Counted from the stretch's first letter, positions 1 to 11,850 are shown. The stretch: 64,000 nt of DNA from Agarophyton chilense (GCA_030374765.1 JARGXX010000068.1:3534001-3598000); one strand, 5' to 3'. Program-made: numbers and translations. Notes: generated by a model from the letters alone, not told the origin.

Positions 1-2
1 TA

Positions 3-1187
3 TACTACCGGAATTACCGTCTGGCCGACAGGTCTGCGAAATATTCTGGTTCGGTGGCTTGCAGAGTCGCCAAAAGGGCCAAACAGATGCAACTAACCAT
101 TACGTACAAGTTCTTGGGTTCCGACCACATTTCTGTCCTTAGGTTTCTCAGTTTGTTCCATACGGCCTGCGATCAGAACGGTGTCCACGAGGGCGGCGCT
201 CTGTACCTCTTCCAATTCTTCCTTACAGGACAGGCGCGTGACGGAGTGGTTTCGAAGATATCTGGCACAACTGACCTCGTAGATGCTGAAGACCGTGAGA
301 ATCTCAGGTCATACCCTCAGGTTGTTCATTACCTCTTGGAAACTTACGCCACGGATGAAGTTATAATGGATGCTCACCAGGAAGTAATATCCTTTAGGCA
401 GAGCTCCAACATGACCGAATCGGCTTTCACAGACGACCTATGGAAGGAAGCTTACCGATGTGGAAACGTGATCTCCGAAGGACGGCTTAAACGTCACTTC
501 ATCACAGGATTGCTCCCTGCCATTCGGACACATGGGCCCAATTACCCCACTGAAAACCCGCAATACTCCTTCCGAAGGCTCGTTACCTACGCCGAGGGTT
601 ATGGCAAAACCCACAGAACCTCCGCGCGCAACGCTGATATAACCAGAGGACACGCAACTCCATTGCGTAAACCCAACCAAGCCCATTTGGTTAGCTCCAT
701 GGAGTCGAACATGGATGCTTCACTCCGTTACGCCGATTCAGGAGACGTCCTCGCGGTCAGTTTCAGTGCTCCTCCGTCCGGGCCCCCATCATACACCTCT
801 CAGGGAACGACAGCGACCACTGGACCACCCACACCCAAGTATTCTCCCTTCCCGCCACGCCAGAACGTTTTTGTTCGCTCCCCAAGGGCTTGCTTCCTCT
901 GCCTTTCAGTGACCACACCTTGTGATTATACGAGATATCTGCCTGAGGACGAACGTAAAACCCTCCTATCTCTAAGGGAAGAGAAGTACCGGGTGCGGAG
1001 ATCCGAAAGAATGTATAACAGGGCACAGCAACGAACCCCAGGGACCTTTGAAAGCTCATGCTATGCCACGCCTCCGGATACTCCGATCAAAGCCCCACAA
1101 GTGCACGCCATTGTAAATCCTACGATCGACCCAGTGGAAGAATCCTATCTTCAGGAAGAAACGGAAACCCCATCGAAAAACTCCTAG
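3..1187 (+). pseudogene. gag, element 1 (5' partial)
   Basis: The frame is open from the first bases of the window to the stop at 1185-1187. It aligns with gag of element 3: a tyrosine-rich YYR stretch, then a capsid-like helical region with a VVHYLLETYAT motif (element 3 has a VQYLLRSYAT equivalent) and a CGNV motif. Near 890-935 the zinc knuckle is damaged. The first two Cys (CFLC) are present, but the His at the expected spacing is replaced and the last Cys is displaced, so RNA binding by this knuckle is probably lost. Gag would form the virus-like particle. The pol frame overlaps the end by about 130 bases in the -1 register. Confidence 0.75.
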
Positions 1188-4100
1188 ATGGACGACTCGC
1201 GACAAATCCTCCCTCTTTAAGCCCCTGCCTCAACCAATTGGACGGTCATGAGCCAAAGAGCTCCCCACCTTCTAATACGAACCACCAACAATGGACGACT
1301 CAGGCTGAACACCAATTGGAACACAGTAACGACCCCTTCTGTATCCTCCGGAAAGAGAAATCTAAAGTTCGAGTATCCGGAGGACTTCGTTCCAAAAACT
1401 CTCGAGTGACCCCAGCTGTATTGGACACAGGCGCTCGTCCCAACCTGGTCCATCCTAAGCTGCTCCCACTGCGGTGGCATTATTTCGTTCAGGCAAAGAA
1501 AACCCCAAGGATTACCGATGCATCACGTAGACCAATGAACATTAAAGGGAAAATACTACTTTACCTCCAGTTAGGACAATTCAAAGCTCGCACGTGGTTT
1601 CTTGTATGTCCTAATATGGGCACTGAGGCAATCCTAGGGACCTCCTTTATCGATCGATACATCAAAGCCATTTATCAAGGCCTTAGGAAAGTCGTTTTCT
1701 ACCGCGCACCTTCCATCTCCGTAACTGGTTCCACCCCAGGGCCAGAAGCTAACCGCAAACGAGCGGTTATCTCTGAAAACACGAAGTCCAATAAGGCTCG
1801 CCTGTCAAAGGCCATAACGATACCCCCAATGACCCAAATGGCTTTACCGGTTCATTCCCAGTCGTCAGGTCTCGTAACGATTCAGAACCACCCAAGAACG
1901 GTTCTGAAGCACCTTACCTTGATGGCCAATGGAGTTGTGGACATCCACCACAACAGGTCCTTTTCGGTCACAATCAGCATCTTCCGATATAAACCCGTGC
2001 GGTTACGTAAAGGTACAGTGATTTGTATCACTCTACCCACGCGCGTTGCCATTATAGAGGCCCAAATGGATGACCTTGCGACGCCAAATTCCGACGAGGA
2101 CGTCCACTCTTGGGACGCCATCGGCGAAGAATTCGAATCATATAGGCCTCAGGTACTTGATCTCCTCAGGGAATACCAGGCCATGTGGTTAGGTAGATTG
2201 GACACAGTCAGAGCCAATACACACCGCATTAACCTTCAGGATGATGCTAGACCACATTTCCAGCACCCATACCGCACCGGCCTTAATGGTAGGGAAATTG
2301 TCGCCGACCAGATGGAAAGGATGCCCGAAGCACAAGTCATAGAGCCTGGTCCTCCAAACTAATCCGAATGGGCAAGTCCCCTTGTCCTTGTGGCGAAGAA
2401 AAATGCCTCCGTCAGGTTCTATGTCGACTACAGGAAGCTGAACGCAGTAACCAAGAGGGACTCATACCCGACACCCCGCATGGACGACTGTCTGGATTCC
2501 TTAGGCGAAGCTGTCGTGTTTACCACACTGGACTCTAACTCGGGATATTGGCAAATCCCTTTGGCCGAAGACGCGAGAGCGCTGACAACCTTTACCACCC
2601 ATGAAGGTCTGTTCAGATTTACTCGCATGCCCTTTGGTTTGAAGAATGCACCAGCCACTTTCCAACGGGCGATGGACATTATACTGTCCAGAGTCAAATG
2701 GAAGTTTGCCCTGGTCTATTTAAATGAAGTCATAATCTTCTCACGGACCGTAAAGAAACACTTTCGCCACGTGAAGAAGGTGCTAACAATCCTACAGGAC
2801 GCTAGAGTAACACTGAGGCTCCGCAACTTCGCTTTCTTCCAGGCATAAGTAAACTATCTCGGTCACGTCGTCCTCCCAGGAAAGCTAAAGGTGGCCACAA
2901 GGACAACGAATGCGATTCGCTAGGCTAAGCCTCCTAGGACCCACACGGAATTACGATCCTTCGTGGGCTTGTGCAACGTTTACCGACGGTTCGTCGAAGG
3001 GTTTGCCAAGATCTCTGCCCCTCTCAACGCGATGCTAAAGAAGGGAACACCTTCGGAGTTTTAAGCCCTTACCGACGACCAGTACGAGGCCGCTCACCAC
3101 TGGATGGCGCACTCCAACGAATAATACCAACTTCGCTAAGGGCACGATTCCTATACCTCGCCCATTTCCCCCGCTTGGCTGGTCATCCTGGAGGCCGACG
3201 AATGTACCAAACCCTAAGCAAGTTCTTCTATTGGCCAGTAATGGCGCAGGACCTATGGCAAACCACACGGAACTGTGCATCGTGCGCACAGATCCGAGGG
3301 TCTCGCGCCATAATCAGGCCAAACTGAAGCTCTTCCCTGCCGCAGGTCCAATGGAATTTGTCGCAATGGATGTACTTGGGCCTTTGCCTAAGTCGTCCCA
3401 TGGAAAACGATTTGTCTTGGTCATAACCGATAGGTTTACCAAGCTCACCCGAGCCTTACCCCTAGGGAAGACAACGGCCACGGATTTCGCCACGGCCTTC
3501 TTGTCCCACTGGTTATATCCATATGGCATGTCACTCTACCTCCTTACGGATAACGGCAGCCAGTTTGTATCCACATTCTTCTCGCATGTCTGTGCTACAT
3601 TAGGTATCAAAGATGTGACCACCACGGCGTACCACCCGCAAACCAATGGCCAAGCCGAACGCTTCAACTGCACCCTTCTGGACCGATTGCCGCACTACGT
3701 TTCGGAGGACCATTTGAACTGGGACGACTACGTTGAGTCACTGGTTTATGCCTACAACACGCAGGTGCACGCTTCCACGGCGACAACGCCGTTAGACTTA
3801 ACGCTAACGAGAGCGCCACCGCTGATAGCTGTTGACCTTCAGGAGTCTATCATACCCCAGGACATAACAGAAGGGATGACTCCTACCCAGGCGAAGCGCT
3901 ACTCGCGCCGACGCATTGACCGCACTCTCCAATCAGCCAGAACTGTACAAACCAAAGCCCAACGTCGCTAAAAGTTCAAATTCGACAAAGCCGTTTGGAA
4001 AACACCGACCTTTGGGAAAGGAGACCTGGTTTACTTGGACTGGGCACCGAAGGACAGTGAAGAACTTGAGGACACTACGCCGAAGCTCTTACCCGGCTCT

Positions 4101-4763
4101 ACGGGAGCATACAAAGTCCTTAAGGCCAATGAACACACCATCACGTTGCTCATCGACGGCCTACAGGACCCCGTGTCTATTGACCGCGTGACACGAGCTC
4201 TCTGCTCCTCCGCACCACCAAAGTCTCAGCCCCCTGGGCCAACGGAGGCACCACGCCCTCAGGTAGACTTTCAAGCCTCCACACCACCTAAGGAAGTTTT
4301 TGAGGACTCGACCAGCCCCACGGACACGATGGTCAGTGCCAACTACTATGACCCATCGCTCCCAACCGACACCGATGGATTCATCCCTCTGGACCACACT
4401 CTCCTTCCGGAGGATGAATATCAAATGGAATATGTGATGGAGCTCATCATCTCCCCCGGTCGGGGAGAAGATGGAACTATGCGCTATCACGTCCGTTGGT
4501 TCGGCTACACACCTGAGGAAGATACTTGGCAAGAGCCTCAAACCCTTCTGGCTAAATTTATCCCCCTCTATTGGTGCAGAATCAGCCACTCGGAGCACGG
4601 CATTCAGGAGGGGGCAATCAGTGGTCCGAATATTCCAACCATTGGTCCGAATAATTCCAAAACGCCCCCCAAAACGCCTCCCGACACGACGGTTCGCCGG
4701 AGCACGACGCTTCGTCGTAGCTCCCGCATCAGGGAACAAAGTCAGTCCTTCGGAGACACCTGA
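1058..4763 (+). pseudogene. pol polyprotein with chromodomain, element 1 (broken, RNase H missing)
   Basis: Aspartic protease is at about 1420-1660 (VLDTGARPNLVH). RT spans about 2240-3000 in the same frame as the protease, interrupted by TAA stops at 2360 and 2846. The RT active site reads YLNE instead of YLDD, so it should be dead. Near 3120 the reading passes from the start of the RNase H region directly to the integrase zinc-binding domain (H-H-C-C, CASC at about 3279); the RNase H core is absent. The integrase core at 3340-3800 keeps its three acidic residues (AMDV, TDNGSQF, GQAERF). A single TAA at 3969 separates it from the tail with a chromodomain at about 4430-4560 (YHVRWFGYTPEEDTW). 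At least two frameshifts lie between RT and integrase. Confidence 0.85.
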
Positions 4764-4907
4764 GGAATACCCGAAATGCTCTCCAGATTGGACGCCGTCC
4801 CGGGGCACGCACGTTTGAGATACAAAAAAGACCTTGGGAAAGCACAAGCACTATTTTATTAACTTATTAGAGTAACTAACAGAGGCCTAACAGCCCTTGG
4901 TATGACC

Positions 4908-6911
4908 TCAAGGTTCGCGGAAGCGCTTCGAACACCAACGGGACCTACTGGGGCCGTGCAGGAGTAATTCCTTCGTCCTCATTGGGACCTGCAGGAGTGA
5001 AACCGAGACTAGGGTCACCCAAGGAGCCAACGGACCACCAGAACCGGGCCCAGCAAGCCGGGCACGCTTCTTCGTTGGGGATTCTCCTGAAAAACTATTG
5101 TCACCATCGGAAACCTCCCGGTCACTCAAATTGAGACCATACTGGGCATCTTAGTCGGAAGTAACCCTCTGGGACATCACCTGCGCATTCTGCTGCAGGG
5201 TATTGACCATGGCGGTCCTCAGGTCCTGAACCTGTTAGACAACCGCGGCGTAGCGAGCCGAGCGACGCTCCCAAGAGCAGGCTTTCCTCAGGACTGTCAC
5301 AATGTTCAACGAGGCCGTAATACCAACGGTACGGCAGACATGACGGAGATCCGCGGCTGCAGCCGTGAACGAAGCATGAAAGTGTACCAACGGAGAGGGA
5401 GGAGCGATGTCGACGCCCCCCCGTGGAAGTTTGAGCAAGGGACTCGCCTACAGGACTTTCGGTTTCGACAGCAACCTCGCCAGGAGTAATATCACTTGGG
5501 CGACGGGCGGCTCATGCGAGAGCTCATCCTGGAGAGCAGCGCCCGGAGGAGCTGGGGGAGGGGAAGAACTCGGCAACACCACAGCGGACTCCACTGGAGG
5601 ATGAACGCCCTCGACGGGTAGGACAAAGGTATCTTCACCGAAGGATTCTCCGTCGGACATACCAGCAGGAACCAACGGCGTGGCTTCCACATCAGGCTCG
5701 AAGCACAGAGGATCGAAACCAATGGCCTTCGGATAATAATCGGGCACAGGACGCCTCGGAATGTCCGATGGTTGATTCCTCAAAGGCTTGGCGGGATAGG
5801 CACGACCGTCGTCCCGACTCTGAAAATGCAGCGGAATCGGCGTGAATGAGTCGGTATCCCGGTCATACCAAAGGAACCCAGGAGTCTTGCCCCACTCCAC
5901 CTGTAGGACATGATCCAAAAGGGCCTCGGTCTCCTCGAAGTCGAACTGGGTCCCACGGACGATATTCTGGATGCCCAGGTTCCTTAGGAAGCGGATCATG
6001 ATTTCAGGGAGTGAGATTAGGCGACCTTGAGGACCGGGTATATTCTCATCTTACCACACCCTCCAATCGTCCAAACTGACATAATCATGTATTCCGTACT
6101 TCGCGGTATTCAGAAAGGCTATAAGAGACATCACGCCGAACTCAACGAAGATTACCTGCAAGGACAGCCACCACCTTAGGTCATTGTCATCGCCCATGAG
6201 TTGGGACGAGTGGTACGCCACCACTGACGGCATGGGAACCAGAAGGAGCAGGGAGACTCTCCAATACATTTCCCATTGGTTCTCATCCTCCTGGGGAAGC
6301 GGAAGATATAACAGAAAGCGTTTGTCTGCGCTCATGTCGTGGAACTACGCTCGGTGCCAACAAAAGAAAAACCCCAGGGATTGACGCAGACGACCATCGG
6401 GTTCGTGCATCTCGTTCCAATAGACCCGGTTGGACATCCAGAATAAGTGGTCGTACGGTGGCCGGAAGCCTATAAGCGCCAAGAGGTTGTGACCAGCCGT
6501 AGGAAAGCGAACGTGAGGCGAGATGAAGTCCGTGTATAGGTCCGAAAGGAGTTTGTTCACCCTGAACTGGTATTCGGCTTCCTCCTCGCAGCGGACGTAT
6601 GGCATGTCCGCTTGGACGAGAGTGCGACATCGCATCGCCGAACGCGGATCCACAGGACAATACAACCATCGGTTTTACCACGAGACGATGCGCGCGTTCT
6701 TGCTGCCCCTCCGTAAATCGGGTATCTTGGCAAACCTTCGGGCGTCAAGATACATATGGCAAAACCTTTGGTATTATTCCACAGAGGACGGAAGAATGAC
6801 ATGACGCACTTCCCGCAGGTTCCGACCGATGGTATGGTCAAAACAGTCCCCAGGACGTCCGTAGGCCACTGGGTATCCCAAGGAGCTCCCCGCTTGGTTT
6901 TTCGAAGCCAT
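4908..6911 (-). pseudogene. opposite-strand ORF of chromovirus element 1 (unknown function, about 670 codons)
   Basis: Minus-strand pieces at 6345-6665, 6051-6335, 5448-5999, 5235-5438 and 4908-5129, plus the upstream piece ending at 6774, all lie in one frame. Only stop codons break it; there is no frameshift over more than 2 kb, which marks a former protein gene. I chose the ATG at 6911 because it has a strong context (ACCATGG) and starts a hydrophilic N-terminus; the frame itself is open to 7052. Two stretches align collinearly with the minus-strand frame of element 2: one hydrophobic and Trp-rich (about 6090-6240) and one with an F-x-WYD motif (about 5860-5890). The C-terminal end contains a basic KKRARL patch resembling a nuclear localisation signal. 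It ends 145 bases from the pol stop, tail to tail. I recognise no known domain. Confidence 0.6.
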
Positions 6912-7249
6912 GGTGCCGCTGCCCACAGACTGGTCAGCAGAGAAGTGAAAAGGACGACCAACGGAAGCGACAAAGTCCACAGGGAGAATGGAATATCCAA
7001 CGGGCTTGTAAGGCGGGTCCGGCATCGCGCGCAACCAATGAAAAAGTACCACGATGGTTAGGCGGAGTGACGGAATCGACCCGGACGGACTGACACGCGT
7101 GAACCACGGTAGACGAAGCGCGGAGGGTCGCCAAAGGAAGAACCAAGACTAAGGAAGAAGCCAGTGGACCGTATCGACAACGTGACGCAAGGAATACGCC
7201 GGCAATGACCCTATGGCCAGCGCTCACAGCGCGTGTGAGTTGCATTCCT

Positions 7250-8277
7250 TAGGCAAATCAATTGCCCCTCGGCGCCGATGGTCAGCTCACGCTTCCCCGC
7301 ATCCCCGCAGGCGGTGATGACGCGACGTACTGTCGCGCCCAATGGTACCGGGAGCAACGAAGTGTTCGCATCCCTTGGGTCAAGCCTGAGGCAATTTGTA
7401 CTTCGCCGAGACGGCAGAATCCTAAGAGGGGAGATATGTGAAGGGGCGGTGATAGCGGTTGAGCCCTGTAAGGCGCCCGGCCCTGAAGAATCTTGCAGAC
7501 GACACGTAGACGGGTCGACCTCATGTGGACTCATGTAGATTATTAATTTTTTTTAATTAGTGTAATAGATTAGCAGTACAGTGCCAGGGAGATTTCAGCG
7601 CCTCGCCAGTACTATTTACTTGGCTCGAGTGACGCTTCTTCCTTAGAGTACGGCAGGCACCGTTAGGATTCTAAATAACCCACTTTGGTATATTAGTTCC
7701 ACCCTTTGGTCTTCAAGCCATCGTTTCCCTAGCTCCAACCTGTAGGACTACGCAGTAAACGCCAGCCAATTGCACCAAGTACTCTGGGAGTGCCGCCGTC
7801 AAGGATTCGAACCTTAGAACCCGCTCTACCACGATACCACCGGTCGAGACCCGTACGCTGGCCCAACAGTCATTGCGTTACACATTGCGCCACACTCAAA
7901 AGATAGCGCCGACATTACGCTATCCGAATCGCAATTTGTGATTTGCGCAAGGAGTTCAATTTGAAATTAAGGAGCGACCCACAAACCCTCCCGGGGGGCT
8001 TTATTCGACAATGATTTGCTGCTGTTCATACCAAACTGTACGTACTCAAAACTGCAGATTTATTGAAATCTATGCATCCGAACAGCTCTGAAAAGCATGC
8101 AAGGCCTAATTTGACAAACCGTCCTTCACCCACGCTGACCTACCTCTGTCATTCTCGTCGACTGGCCAAGCCCAGTAGCACCGATGCGGCATCTGTTGCC
8201 AATCTGTTTTCCTTTCCACCGCCGTTTAACATCTGGTTCCTCCTCCTCCAAAGCTCCAACAAGGGGACGTCATCACT
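7250..8277. other. non-coding stretch between element 1 and the pogo-like transposon
   Basis: No convincing gene is seen. The left part may contain the 3' terminal region of element 1, but I could not find a matching LTR pair. The middle holds a tRNA-like box pair (listed separately). A plus-strand ORF at 8063-8431 lies mostly opposite the transposase remnant and looks like chance. Confidence 0.4.
7801..7845 (-). repeat. tRNA-like A/B-box sequence, possible SINE head
   Basis: On the minus strand, GGTTCGAATCC (7803-7813) is a perfect pol III B box / T-arm. It is preceded by TGGTATCGTGGTAGAGC (7823-7839), which resembles a tRNA D-arm / A box. Only about 9 bases separate them, so there is no room for a full anticodon arm, and I cannot pair an acceptor stem. 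A functional tRNA is therefore unlikely. A tRNA-derived SINE or a decayed tRNA fragment fits better. Confidence 0.35.
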
Positions 8278-9572
8278 TCAATCTCCGTCACTGCTTTCAC
8301 GAACGTTCAGCGTTAAACTAGTATCTTCGATTCCACCTCTCGTATTTGTTTGCGCCATACGTGCTCTTCGCTTCTCAGCATTGTTCATGTTGTTAATATT
8401 CTTCAACACTTTGCGCCTCGTCAAAATTTGAGGAGGTGCACCGGATAAACTAACAGCGTTGTTTTTCATTACACGGATCGGGGCCTTTAGCGGAGTGGTA
8501 TCCCACAAAATTCGATGCTTTGAGCGACTGTTTTGCAGAGCTTGTTCGACAAAAGAAACGCCTACAGTGGGACACTTTTCGTTCTCAATAATCTCCTTAA
8601 CTCTCGCGTACAGGACTCTATCACTCTTTCGAATATTCATCGTCGACTTGTTTGTACTCGAGGTTTGGTCACAATCTGAGAATCTACGGGAGTCTCAGAG
8701 TCTCTTTTGCAAACTTTCGAAGAATTGAAAATTCATCGGCCACAAACCTGTATTGACGAAACTCTGCTTCACAATTTGTGAGGTGAGAGCAAAAAATCCT
8801 GTGACACCAAGTTTCAATTTGAAGGAAACCTTTGCAGAGCTCTATTATCCGGTTTGTAGTAGCATGTCTCTTATATCTCTCGTTCTTTCCTTGAAAGTTT
8901 TTTTTGATGCGAGAGTCACAATGTTGCAGGAAATGAGAGATATTGGCTGGAAGTTGGACAACTATAGTATTGGCCTCTTGGAAGTACCGAATCCACTCAT
9001 CGCCTTTTAGGGAGCTATAGCCATCTATGAAAAGCAGTACGGGGTGGAAATCGTCCACCAAATGTTTGCAGAACTGGTTGACATGGTCCATGAGTTCGGG
9101 CATTATTTACCTAGTCATCGATCCCTTATTAGAACGAACTAATCGAGTGTTTACGGGAATCCATTCGCACGATGTCATCCAATGAAGTGAGTGTGGAAGT
9201 ATGGCTTTCCTATCAGCAGTGATTGGCAGTTTCCAGCGCTGCATTACTTTTCTCCCAGCAGTTACAAAGAAAGGTGGTGCAATGAACCACGATGCTGAAG
9301 CAATAACGACTGCTGTGAGGTGAACACCATAATCTTTGATTTTGTGGCGTCTTTTTATTAGATTGGAGATATTAGTTGTGAAGACCTTGACTCGTTTTCC
9401 GTACTTCGCATTTACGGCGGTTTCTCACAGGTTCCATACGCCATTTGAGTCTTCGAAAATGCTAGGATGTTTCTTCTTTAGGACTTTCAAATGATCTACA
9501 AATGTCTGAACATGATCTACTTTCTCTCCCGCGAAGTACATGTGGGTGTAGTTTTCTGCTTTTCGGTATGTA
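8278..9572 (-). pseudogene. pogo-like transposase, C-terminal two thirds (DDE domain), broken
   Basis: The minus strand reads a pogo/Tigger-type DDE domain. The motif ending SIFEDSNGVWNL lies near 9425-9465. A weakly open stretch follows with the alternating hydrophobic strands of the catalytic core (about 9110-9420). Next comes LLFIDGYSS near 9030, then VVQLPANISHFLQHCDSRI near 8920-8975, the classic region of pogo-family enzymes downstream of the second Asp. The C-terminal tail (8278-8640) is basic and in another frame. In-frame stops and at least one frameshift make it non-functional. Such enzymes cut and paste DNA at TA sites. Confidence 0.7.
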
Positions 9573-10871
9573 AAGTCTGTTTCAAAATCATATTCCTCGC
9601 GCAAATTTTCCAAAAATCGATGTTTTGGCTACAGTAAAACTAACAAAATCAGTGTGAAAAAATTTTCAAGTAAAAAAACCGTTTCAAAATCATAACCTTT
9701 ATTACATCCATTTTATTCTAACGCGAGTTCAGTAGTTTATTTTTGCTCCTCTAGCCTGTATAACACTTATAAAACGCTTTGGCATTGATTCTATAAAAGG
9801 ATTGATAGAATTACAGTCAATCTTTTCCTAGCAATCTTTGATACAATTTTTCAGATCAAAAACTGTATCAAATTGCCTTCCTTGCCCATAAACCATTCGG
9901 GCCAACATTCCCCAAATGATTTCGATAGGGTTGAGGTCAGGAGAGCGCGCAGGCCTTTCTATAACCGACATATTTAGACTATTGAACCACTGTTTCATAG
10001 AATTAGACTTACGCACATGTGCATTATCTTGCTGAAAAATGAATTCTTCTCCGTGCATGCAGTATGAAAAAGGAAAAAGATAGTTTTCTAGAACCTCAGC
10101 ATACTTCTCAGAGTTCATTGTAGTTTCAACAAAAGCCATATCAGTTGCTCCTTTCGTGAAGATTCCAGCCCAAACCATTACTGATTCACCTCCTAAATGC
10201 CTTATCACAAATTCCTTCTTTTTTTTTCGTAGATCATGCCAATAAAATTTATAGAAATCTGGAACATCAAGGTTAAACTTTTTTTCGTCGAAAAAGATAA
10301 CATTATTCCATTGCTTTTTTCAATAAGCCTTTTGAGCACACCATTCAACTCGATTTTTCTTGTGATTATCTTTTAAAAAAAATTTTTCCTCATTTTTGTG
10401 TACTTGAACAAATTTTGACGGTTGAATTTACGCCATATTGTAAATCTTGATAGAGGCAAATTTAGATTTTTGACTATTTTCCCGCAAGATGAAGTGTTGC
10501 GGCATAGTTCTCGCTTAATTACACGCTTATTGGCCGGAGATAGTGCTGTAGGACGGCCAATTGAACGCTTTGTTCCGTATGTAGCGGGGTTTTTGATGAA
10601 GTCGCTGATTGTGTTTGGGCTGCGCTTGAGTTTTCGGGCTATATCTGCTGAAATCATACCCTGACCTACTAATTCCATGATTTACAGCTGTTCAAAGCGT
10701 GTCAGAGGTGCGCCACGAGCCATAATTGAGCGAATGATTGTATAAAGGATATTCTTTTGAAACAGTGTTATGGACTTAGTGGTTTTTATTTGTTGTGAAA
10801 TGTGCTCTACAGTACGTGAAATGCCTTTTTGGCGCAGTTTTTGTAAAGGGATATGTTTTTGAAACGCACTG
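9573..10871 (-). mobile_element. Tc1/mariner-type transposon, copy A (1299 bp)
   Basis: The element is bounded by TA on both sides (9571-9572 and 10872-10873). It has imperfect terminal inverted repeats of about 30 bp: one end AAGTCTGTTTCAAAATCAT, the other (reverse complement) CAGTGCGTTTCAAAAACAT. It carries a transposase remnant on the minus strand. It belongs to the same family as copies B, C and D at 34.5-42.6 kb but is the most diverged. It inserted into the pogo-like transposase gene. Confidence 0.85.
9828..10678 (-). pseudogene. Tc1-type transposase, copy A (frameshifted)
   Basis: The N-terminal helix-turn-helix part (10373-10678) has the IARKLKRSPNTI and GRPTALSP motifs. The catalytic part (9828-10208) has VMVWAGI, FQQDNAHV and RSPDLNPIE, which gives a DD34E spacing between the second and third acidic residues. 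The two parts are in different frames; a long A-run near 10220 is one likely slip point. Unlike copies B-D, copy A lacks the TAA after the KR-I-KR motif and reads further into the linker. Product: cut-and-paste transposase, inactive. Confidence 0.8.
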
Positions 10872-11303
10872 TACTTGTTCGATTTCTTGACCGAGGGGAT
10901 CTTAATGCTGCATCAAATGGAACGCTGTTCTCGTAGGTCTGGCGTCCATCATTGACTATTTGAGCCATGTATTGCTTCATATGTCCGACGTGGAGAGGGC
11001 GAAACCGCGCTCTAAAATATGTTTGACACGCTCAACTGTCATATTCGTTTCGGCACGAGACAAGATTGCTGGCCTTCCAACATGGTGTTTGATGGGTTCA
11101 AGCAGTTTAGATAGTATTGCTATGATCCTATTGATTAAAACTCTGCGTATGCGATAAACTATTGTCATTGAAAGACTGCACTGTTGCACAATGAGAGAGA
11201 CCGGTTTGTTTTACCGAAGGAGTGTAACTGCGTGTTGGCGAGCTGCTAACGCTTGCTCATGGCGTTTCTCACCTCCTTGGCGTCTAGCAGTTTGCCGACG
11301 CAT
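10872..11303 (-). pseudogene. pogo-like transposase, N-terminal DNA-binding part, broken
   Basis: The minus strand starts at an ATG at 11303 with a basic N-terminus and hits a stop after about 30 codons. It continues with a GRPAILSRAE motif, typical of the helix-turn-helix / CENP-B-like region of pogo transposases, followed by an RGFALSTSDI segment near 10980-11005. A frameshift or stop follows at 10977. The next frame then reads on to the TA where Tc1 copy A sits. Family placement rests on the motif and on continuity with the DDE part at 8278-9572. Confidence 0.5.
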
Positions 11304-11850
11304 GAACACCGGTATAGCAAAATATGGTTTGCACTCCACCGTCTAATGTTTGCGGTAACGTGGAGGGGTGGTGGAAGGAGACCCCGAGTTGCGACCGGCT
11401 GGTTCAGGAGTGTTTGTCAGATTTGGCCTTTTGTCGAATTTAGCCCCTATGAGGGTTACCCACAGAATAGCAAATTTTTGCTACGACGGAAAGAGTCGAA
11501 TCTCAAAACGCTGCTAGAGAGGAAAATTTCGTGTGTTCTTAGATACCCTATATAACTACCCTTGGTTGTACATTTCTTTAACACAAACTTTCTGTGCTTT
11601 CCGTCACGACACCGCTCTGGTTTAATGTCAGAGCCCTTACGAGTGATCAATGAGTGCATTGATCACATAATATACACGCTGCAGATGGATAACCAATCGG
11701 CTCACACCGTACAGCTTTGGGAGTTACCGCGTTGCTACAGCAAATACTGAAGTTCTGGAGTTAATATTAGAATACGTTTCTACAGCAGTTGAGCTGTAAA
11801 AAAGGTTCCCAGATCGGTTTGGTCCTTAGCTTTCTCTTAATATTTGAGCA
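11304..11850. other. intergenic, nothing recognised
   Basis: Only short overlapping ORFs occur on both strands, with no recognisable motif. The stretch lies between the pogo-like remnant and the 3' end of the zinc-finger gene, so it should hold that gene's terminator, but I see no distinct signal. Confidence 0.4.

Larger units (their letters stand above)
1..7250 (+). mobile_element. Ty3/gypsy chromovirus, element 1 (5' end outside window, broken)
   Basis: The segment contains gag, protease, reverse transcriptase, integrase and a chromodomain in the order of chromodomain-bearing Ty3/gypsy elements. A long minus-strand frame follows before the presumed 3' end. The window begins inside gag, so the 5' LTR is not visible, and I could not define a 3' LTR; the right limit is approximate. 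The copy is old: it has many stops, at least two frameshifts in pol, an altered RT active site and no RNase H domain. It is more diverged from elements 2 and 3 than those are from each other. Confidence 0.85.
8278..11303 (-). mobile_element. pogo/Tigger-like DNA transposon remnant, interrupted by Tc1 copy A
   Basis: Pieces of one transposase lie on both sides of the Tc1 insertion at 9573-10871. When the Tc1 and one copy of its TA duplication are disregarded, the minus-strand reading frame continues from the N-terminal part (about 10874-10985) into the part at 9425-9572, which dates the Tc1 as the younger element. Terminal repeats were not identified, so the limits are those of the coding remnant. 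Confidence 0.65.

Noticed and set aside
4161-4847. 228-codon minus-strand ORF opposite the integrase tail and chromodomain of element 1
   Set aside because: It lies fully opposite a recognised coding region, has biased Arg/Gly content and is in a different frame from the opposite-strand gene further right.
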